A stretch of 64,000 nucleotides of DNA. It comes from Streptomyces sp. NBC_00162. GTDB lineage: Bacteria; Actinomycetota; Actinomycetes; Streptomycetales; Streptomycetaceae. Positions 60,162 to 64,000 of this stretch are shown here, piece by piece (positions within the stretch are counted from its first letter, which is position 1; every line of letters starts with the position of its first letter). The translations under genes were made by a program, and so were the position numbers. The notes below the pieces were generated by a model that saw only the letters and a list, made by a program, of their open reading frames with translations, did not search any database and was not told where the DNA came from. The stretch lies in the NCBI RefSeq assembly GCF_024611995.1, contig NZ_CP102509.1:7440001-7504000 (forward strand), read 5' to 3'.

Positions 60162-61370
60162 ATGTTCGAGTCCGTCCGCGAGGACCTGCGCACCACCCTC
60201 GACGAGATCCGCGCCGCCGGCCTGCACAAGCCCGAGCGCGTCATCGGCACCCCGCAGAACGCGGCCGTCGCCGTCACCTCGGGCGGCGCCGCGGGAGAGG
60301 TCCTCAACTTCTGCGCCAACAACTACCTGGGGCTGGCCGACCACCCCGAGGTCGTCGCCGCCGCGAAGGACGCGCTGGACCGCTGGGGCTACGGCATGGC
60401 CTCCGTCCGCTTCATCTGCGGCACGCAGGAGGTGCACAAGGAGCTGGAGGCGCGGCTGTCGGCGTTCCTCGGCCAGGAGGACACGATCCTCTACTCCTCC
60501 TGCTTCGACGCCAACGGCGGTGTCTTCGAGACCCTGCTCGGCGCCGAGGACGCGGTCATCTCCGACGCCCTCAACCACGCCTCGATCATCGACGGCATCC
60601 GCCTGTCCAAGGCCCGCCGCTTCCGCTACGCCAACCGCGACATGGCCGAGCTGGAGACGCGCCTGAAGGAGGCCACCGAGGGCGGCGCCCGCCGCAAGCT
60701 GATCGTCACCGACGGCGTCTTCTCCATGGACGGCTACGTGGCCCCCCTCCAGGAGATCTGCGACCTCGCCGAGCGCTACGACGCCATGGTCATGGTCGAC
60801 GACTCGCACGCCGTCGGCTTCGTCGGCCCCGGCGGCCGCGGCACCCCGGAGCTGCACGGGGTCATGGACCGGGTCGACATCATCACCGGCACCCTCGGCA
60901 AGGCCCTGGGCGGCGCCTCCGGCGGCTACGTCGCGGCGCGCGCCGAGATCGTCGAGCTGCTGCGCCAGCGCTCGCGCCCGTACCTCTTCTCCAACTCCCT
61001 CGCCCCGGTCATCGCGGCGGCCTCCCTCAAGGTCCTCGACCTGCTGGAGTCGGCAGGCGACCTGCGCGAGCACCTCGCCGCCAACACCGCCCTCTTCCGC
61101 ACGAAGATGACCGAGGCCGGTTTCGAGATCCTGCCCGGCGACCACGCCATCGCCCCCGTGATGATCGGCGACGCGGCCGAGGCGGCCAGGATGGCCGAGC
61201 TGCTCCTGGAGCGCGGGGTCTACGTGATCGGCTTCTCCTACCCGGTGGTGCCGATGGGCGCGGCGCGCATCCGCGTCCAGCTCTCGGCGGCCCACTCGAC
61301 GGCCGACGTGGAGCGCGCGGTGGCCGCGTTCATCGATGCCCGTGCGGCGCTGGTGGCCGACGGGGCCTGA
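60162..61370 (+). CDS. kbl: glycine C-acetyltransferase (2-amino-3-ketobutyrate CoA ligase)
   Basis: This 402-residue PLP enzyme of the alpha-oxoamine synthase family has Schiff-base lysine K247 ([15 protein letters not shown]), the [10 protein letters not shown] motif and [13 protein letters not shown]. It converts 2-amino-3-ketobutyrate and CoA to glycine and acetyl-CoA after Tdh. An ideal AAGGAG site precedes the ATG. It ends 12 bp before a LysR gene. Confidence 0.95.
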   Translation: MFESVREDLRTTLDEIRAAGLHKPERVIGTPQNAAVAVTSGGAAGEVLNFCANNYLGLADHPEVVAAAKDALDRWGYGMASVRFICGTQEVHKELEARLSAFLGQEDTILYSSCFDANGGVFETLLGAEDAVISDALNHASIIDGIRLSKARRFRYANRDMAELETRLKEATEGGARRKLIVTDGVFSMDGYVAPLQEICDLAERYDAMVMVDDSHAVGFVGPGGRGTPELHGVMDRVDIITGTLGKALGGASGGYVAARAEIVELLRQRSRPYLFSNSLAPVIAAASLKVLDLLESAGDLREHLAANTALFRTKMTEAGFEILPGDHAIAPVMIGDAAEAARMAELLLERGVYVIGFSYPVVPMGAARIRVQLSAAHSTADVERAVAAFIDARAALVADGA

Positions 61371-61382
61371 GACAATGGTGGG

Positions 61383-62297
61383 GTGATCGACCCCCGCCGG
61401 CTGCGCATCCTGCGGGCCGTGGCGGACCACCGTACGGTGACCGCCGCGGCCGCAGCCCTGTACCTCACTCCCTCCGCCGTCTCCCAGCAGCTCGCGGCCC
61501 TGGAACAGGAGACGGGCCACGCCCTGCTCACCCGCAGCGGCCGGGGCGTACGGCTCACCGCGGCCGGTGAGATCCTGCTCGGCCACGCCCACGAGGTGCT
61601 GGCGCAGCTGGAGCGGGCGGAGGCCGAACTCGCGGCGTACGCGGGCGGCTCGGCCGGCGAGGTGACGGTGGCCGCCTTCGCCACCGGCATCGCGGAGGTA
61701 CTGGCCCCGGCGATCGCCCGGCTGGCGCTGGACCACCCCGGGATCCGGCTGCGGGTACGGGACGCGGAGGGCGACCAGAGCCTGCCGCTGCTGCTGGACG
61801 GCGAGGCGGACGTGGCCCTGGCCGTCGAGTACCGGGGCGGGCCGGGGGCGGACGACAAGCGGCTGTCCGTCCTCCCGCTGTACGCGGAGCCCTTCGACGC
61901 CGTGCTGCCCTCGGGGCACCCGCTGGCCGACCTGCCCGCGGTGGCGCTGGCGGACCTGTCCGAGGCGGACTGGGTGGGTCAGTACCCCGGCAACCCCTGT
62001 CACGACGTGACGCTGCTCGCGTGTGAACTGGCGGGCTTCCAGCCCCGGTTCGTCCACTCGTCCGACGACTTCCGTGCGGTGACGGCGCTGGTGGGCGCGG
62101 GGGCCGGGGTGGCCCTCGTGCCGCGTTCGGCGCTGCGGGGCATGGACCTCAAGGAGGTCCAGGTCCGTCCGGTCGCCGGCCCGGCCGCCACCCGCCGGGT
62201 CTTCGCCGCCACCCGCCGCGGCGGCGAGACCCACCCGCTCATCGCCCCCGTCCTGGCCGCCCTGGTCCGGGAGTCGGAGCGGCTGCCGGCGCACTGA
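61383..62297 (+). CDS. LysR family regulator
   Basis: This 304-residue protein has a helix-turn-helix at ~1-60 (RRLRILRAVADHRTVTAAAAALYLTPSAVSQQLAALEQETG) and a LysR effector domain. It lies 12 bp after kbl but has its own leaderless-type promoter, GACAAT (61371-61376) six nucleotides before GTG 61383, overlapping the kbl stop. It may regulate tdh-kbl. It converges with the metallo-hydrolase gene. Confidence 0.9.
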   Translation: MIDPRRLRILRAVADHRTVTAAAAALYLTPSAVSQQLAALEQETGHALLTRSGRGVRLTAAGEILLGHAHEVLAQLERAEAELAAYAGGSAGEVTVAAFATGIAEVLAPAIARLALDHPGIRLRVRDAEGDQSLPLLLDGEADVALAVEYRGGPGADDKRLSVLPLYAEPFDAVLPSGHPLADLPAVALADLSEADWVGQYPGNPCHDVTLLACELAGFQPRFVHSSDDFRAVTALVGAGAGVALVPRSALRGMDLKEVQVRPVAGPAATRRVFAATRRGGETHPLIAPVLAALVRESERLPAH

Positions 62298-62315
62298 GCT
62301 CCGGACTCCCGTCGC

Positions 62316-63104
62316 TCAGCCGAGTGTGAAGACGGCCCCGGGCGCGGCGTGTCCGACGGGCCCGGCGTAGTGCGCCGAGGCACGGGCCACCGCCTCGCCG
62401 GGGGTGAGGCCACGGCCCACGTGCGTGACGACCAGCCGGGCGGCGCGCGCGGCGGCCGCCGTCGTACCGGCCTCCTCGGGCGTGTGGTGGAGGTGTTCGG
62501 CCTCGCCCCGCGCCGGACGCCGGGCGCTCTCGGCCTCGCACAGCAGCAGGTCGCAGCCCTCGGCGAGGGACGTCAGCGCGGGGCAGGGAGCCGTGTCCCC
62601 GGAATAGACCAGCGCCCGGCCGCCGGCCTCGACGCGGACGGCGAAGGCGGGCATCCCGTGCGTCACGGCGCGGCTGGTGAGGGTGAGCGCCCCGACCCGC
62701 GCCCGGTGTCCGTCGGACAGCTCGTGGACGGCGAAGGCGGACTCGACGGGGCTGCGCGCGGCGCCGTTGGTGAGGAACCCGGCCAGCCGGTCGGCGGTCC
62801 CCGGCGGGCCGAACAGCGGCAGCGGCGCCGCTCGTTCGACGTCGGCGAAGAGCAGGCCGTAGTACGCGGTCAGGAGGTCCGCGCTGTGGTCGGCGTGCAG
62901 GTGCGAGATCCAGACCGCGTCCAGCTCGCCCAGCCCGACGTAGCGCTGGAGCGGGCCGAGCGTGCCGCTGCCGGCGTCCATCCAGACGCGGGTGCCGCCG
63001 CCGGACACCAGGTAGCCGGAGCAGGGGTTGTCGGCACTCGGATACGGCGTCGCGCTGCCGAGCACGGTCAGCCGCAGCGGATCGCCGTCCATGGCGTCGC
63101 TCAT
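62316..63104 (-). CDS. metallo-beta-lactamase-fold hydrolase (RNase Z-like)
   Basis: This 262-residue protein has LTVLGSATPYPSADNPCSGY and the metal motif H68-L-H70-A-D72-H73 (ISHLHADHSADL), then SGDTAPC and a late His in HHTPEEAG and VVTHVG. This is the RNase Z/ElaC-like subgroup. The substrate may be an RNA or a cyclic phosphate. ATG 63104 overlaps the DeoR stop as ATGA, so the two are translationally coupled; the sugar signal of the regulator may apply to both. Confidence 0.85.
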   Translation of the reverse strand: MSDAMDGDPLRLTVLGSATPYPSADNPCSGYLVSGGGTRVWMDAGSGTLGPLQRYVGLGELDAVWISHLHADHSADLLTAYYGLLFADVERAAPLPLFGPPGTADRLAGFLTNGAARSPVESAFAVHELSDGHRARVGALTLTSRAVTHGMPAFAVRVEAGGRALVYSGDTAPCPALTSLAEGCDLLLCEAESARRPARGEAEHLHHTPEEAGTTAAAARAARLVVTHVGRGLTPGEAVARASAHYAGPVGHAAPGAVFTLG

Positions 63105-63880
63105 ACCCGCACCACTTCCACCCCCGCCGCCTCGAACTCCCGGGCCACGCCGGCCGCCAGGCCCGTGTCCGTCACCAGGACGTCCACCGACGAGGTCGCG
63201 CAGATACGGGCGAAGGCGCGTACGCCCAGCTTGCTGGAGTCGGCCGCGATCACCACCCGGCGGGCCCGCTCGCACAGCAGGCGGTTGACCGAGGCCTCGT
63301 CCTCGTGGCGGGTCGCCGCGCCGTCCGCCGGGTCGAAGCCGTCCACGCCGAGCACCGCCGTGTCCACCGCGAGCTGCCCGAGTACCTGCTCGGCCAGCGG
63401 GCCCGTCAGCTCGTAGGACTGCGGGCGCGCCACACCGCCGGTCAGCACGATCTTGAACTGCGGCCGGATCACCAGCTCGCCCGCGATGTTGAGCGCGTTG
63501 GTCACCACGGTGAGCGCCGGGGAGCCCTGGGCCAGGTCCGGGCGGCCGGCCAGGGCCCGCGCGACCTCGGTGGTCGTGGTGCCGCCCGTCAGGCCGATCA
63601 CCTCGCCCGGGGTGATCAGGGCCGCGACCGCCTCGCTGATGCGGCGCTTCTCGGCGGCGCGGCGCGAGGTGCGGTAGCGCAGGGGGAGTTCGTACGAGAC
63701 CCCGTGCAGCACGGCCCCACCGCGCGTGCGGACCAGCAGCTGCTGCTCGGCGAGCTGGTCGAGGTCGCGGCGGATGGTCGCTGCGGACACGCCGAGGGCC
63801 TCGGCGGCCGGTTCCACCTCCACCTCGCCCCGCTCCACCAGCAGGTCCAGCAGTGCCTGCCAGCGCTCCTTGCGGGTCAT
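63101..63880 (-). CDS. DeoR family transcriptional regulator
   Basis: This 259-residue protein has a DeoR helix-turn-helix (1-57; RWQALLDLLVERGEVEVEPAAEALGVSAATIRRDLDQL) and a phosphosugar-sensing DeoRC domain (GLTGGTTTTEVARAL; VLGVDGFDP; ADSSKLG). It is like AgaR/GlpR repressors, and the ligand is probably a phosphorylated sugar. GAAGGGGG precedes the ATG. It overlaps the downstream metallo-hydrolase gene by 4 bp. Confidence 0.9.
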   Translation of the reverse strand: MTRKERWQALLDLLVERGEVEVEPAAEALGVSAATIRRDLDQLAEQQLLVRTRGGAVLHGVSYELPLRYRTSRRAAEKRRISEAVAALITPGEVIGLTGGTTTTEVARALAGRPDLAQGSPALTVVTNALNIAGELVIRPQFKIVLTGGVARPQSYELTGPLAEQVLGQLAVDTAVLGVDGFDPADGAATRHEDEASVNRLLCERARRVVIAADSSKLGVRAFARICATSSVDVLVTDTGLAAGVAREFEAAGVEVVRV

Positions 63881-63944
63881 CGGCCGCCCCCTTCGGTGTG
63901 CTCCATCGGCTTACCCGCCGACACTAACTCAGGCGATCATCTCG

Positions 63945-63968
63945 TTGATGCTTGAAGTTGCGCGAAAC
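63945..63968. promoter_or_regulatory. possible DeoR operator
   Basis: The stretch from 63945 to 63968 contains TTGAT, TTGAA and TTGCG at 7-8 bp steps and ends GCGAAAC. Short direct repeats like this occur in AgaR/DeoR operators. It lies 65 bp upstream of the DeoR start, at the window edge; the call is tentative. The rest of 63881-64000 shows no gene. Confidence 0.3.
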
Positions 63969-64000
63969 TGCCAGCTACCTTGCAGGAAAACGCATTCAGA

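Noticed and set aside
1..64000. Mobile element, prophage, tRNA or integrative element
   Set aside because: No transposase, integrase, terminal inverted repeats, attachment-site-like duplication or tRNA cloverleaf was recognised on either strand.

Overview
This very GC-rich window reads as chromosomal Streptomyces (or a close relative). The evidence is GC-rich codon use, frequent GTG starts, families that are typical of streptomycetes (DUF6643, DUF6777, 'streptophobe', Rv1733c-like, SpoIIE-type PP2C phosphatases with PAS/GAF domains), and many genes that appear to be transcribed without a leader. I see no tRNA, rRNA, insertion sequence, prophage, CRISPR array or biosynthetic cluster. It looks like core or semi-core chromosome made of short operons rather than an island.

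Layout. 1-5.2 kb: a cut-off mycothiol-dependent (MPI-type) protein, an AlkB dioxygenase, a ROK regulator, an orphan anti-sigma-type ATPase, a Cds1-type PLP enzyme and an SRPBCC protein. 5.4-12.5 kb: a membrane protein with an alpha/beta-hydrolase signature, a beta-helix/AAA+ fusion, an Rv1733c-like protein, a MOSC protein and DUF6643. 12.7-20.4 kb: an HpnB-like glycosyltransferase, a Glu/Asp racemase, a TetR/ADP-ribosylglycohydrolase pair divergent from an FAD monooxygenase, a PH-like membrane protein, apolipoprotein N-acyltransferase and a Nudix hydrolase. 20.4-28.6 kb: a secreted trypsin-like protease, a GT-C membrane protein, a GNAT-AAA+ fusion, a transmembrane Ser/Thr kinase with a coupled partner, a Tm-1-like protein and a second Nudix hydrolase. 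28.6-36.8 kb: a zinc-type CDF exporter, then an FHA-FHA-ABC exporter operon with its own Ser/Thr kinase (the arrangement of mycobacterial Rv1747/PknF), a streptophobe protein and a repeat-rich DUF6777 protein.

36.8-45.5 kb: a NarL-type two-component system, a PAS-GAF-PP2C-ATPase phosphatase, DUF4328, and a molybdate importer (modA plus fused modBC). 45.5-50.4 kb: an S4 protein, a PTS-type dihydroxyacetone kinase (dhaK and a dhaL-dhaM fusion), a second AlkB, YkvA, and a MarR regulator divergent from DoxX. 50.4-64 kb: a trehalase-type GH15, a second PP2C phosphatase, an MFS exporter with a divergent LysR, a methyltransferase, an HSL-type esterase, threonine catabolism (tdh-kbl) followed by another LysR, and a DeoR regulator coupled to a metallo-beta-lactamase-fold hydrolase.

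Themes. Phospho-signalling is dense: two Ser/Thr kinases, two FHA domains, two PP2C phosphatases, an anti-sigma-type ATPase and one two-component system. Domain fusions recur: beta-helix with AAA+, GNAT with AAA+, membrane helices with a hydrolase, ModB with ModC, and DhaL with DhaM. At least fifteen start codons sit 6-7 nt after a NANNNT -10-like hexamer, which suggests leaderless transcription. Several genes carry short in-frame tandem repeats at the 5' end. I found no clearly new defence or mobile system. The most unusual modules are the beta-helix/AAA+ protein, the GNAT-AAA+ protein, and the kinase whose ectodomain resembles that of its translationally coupled neighbour.
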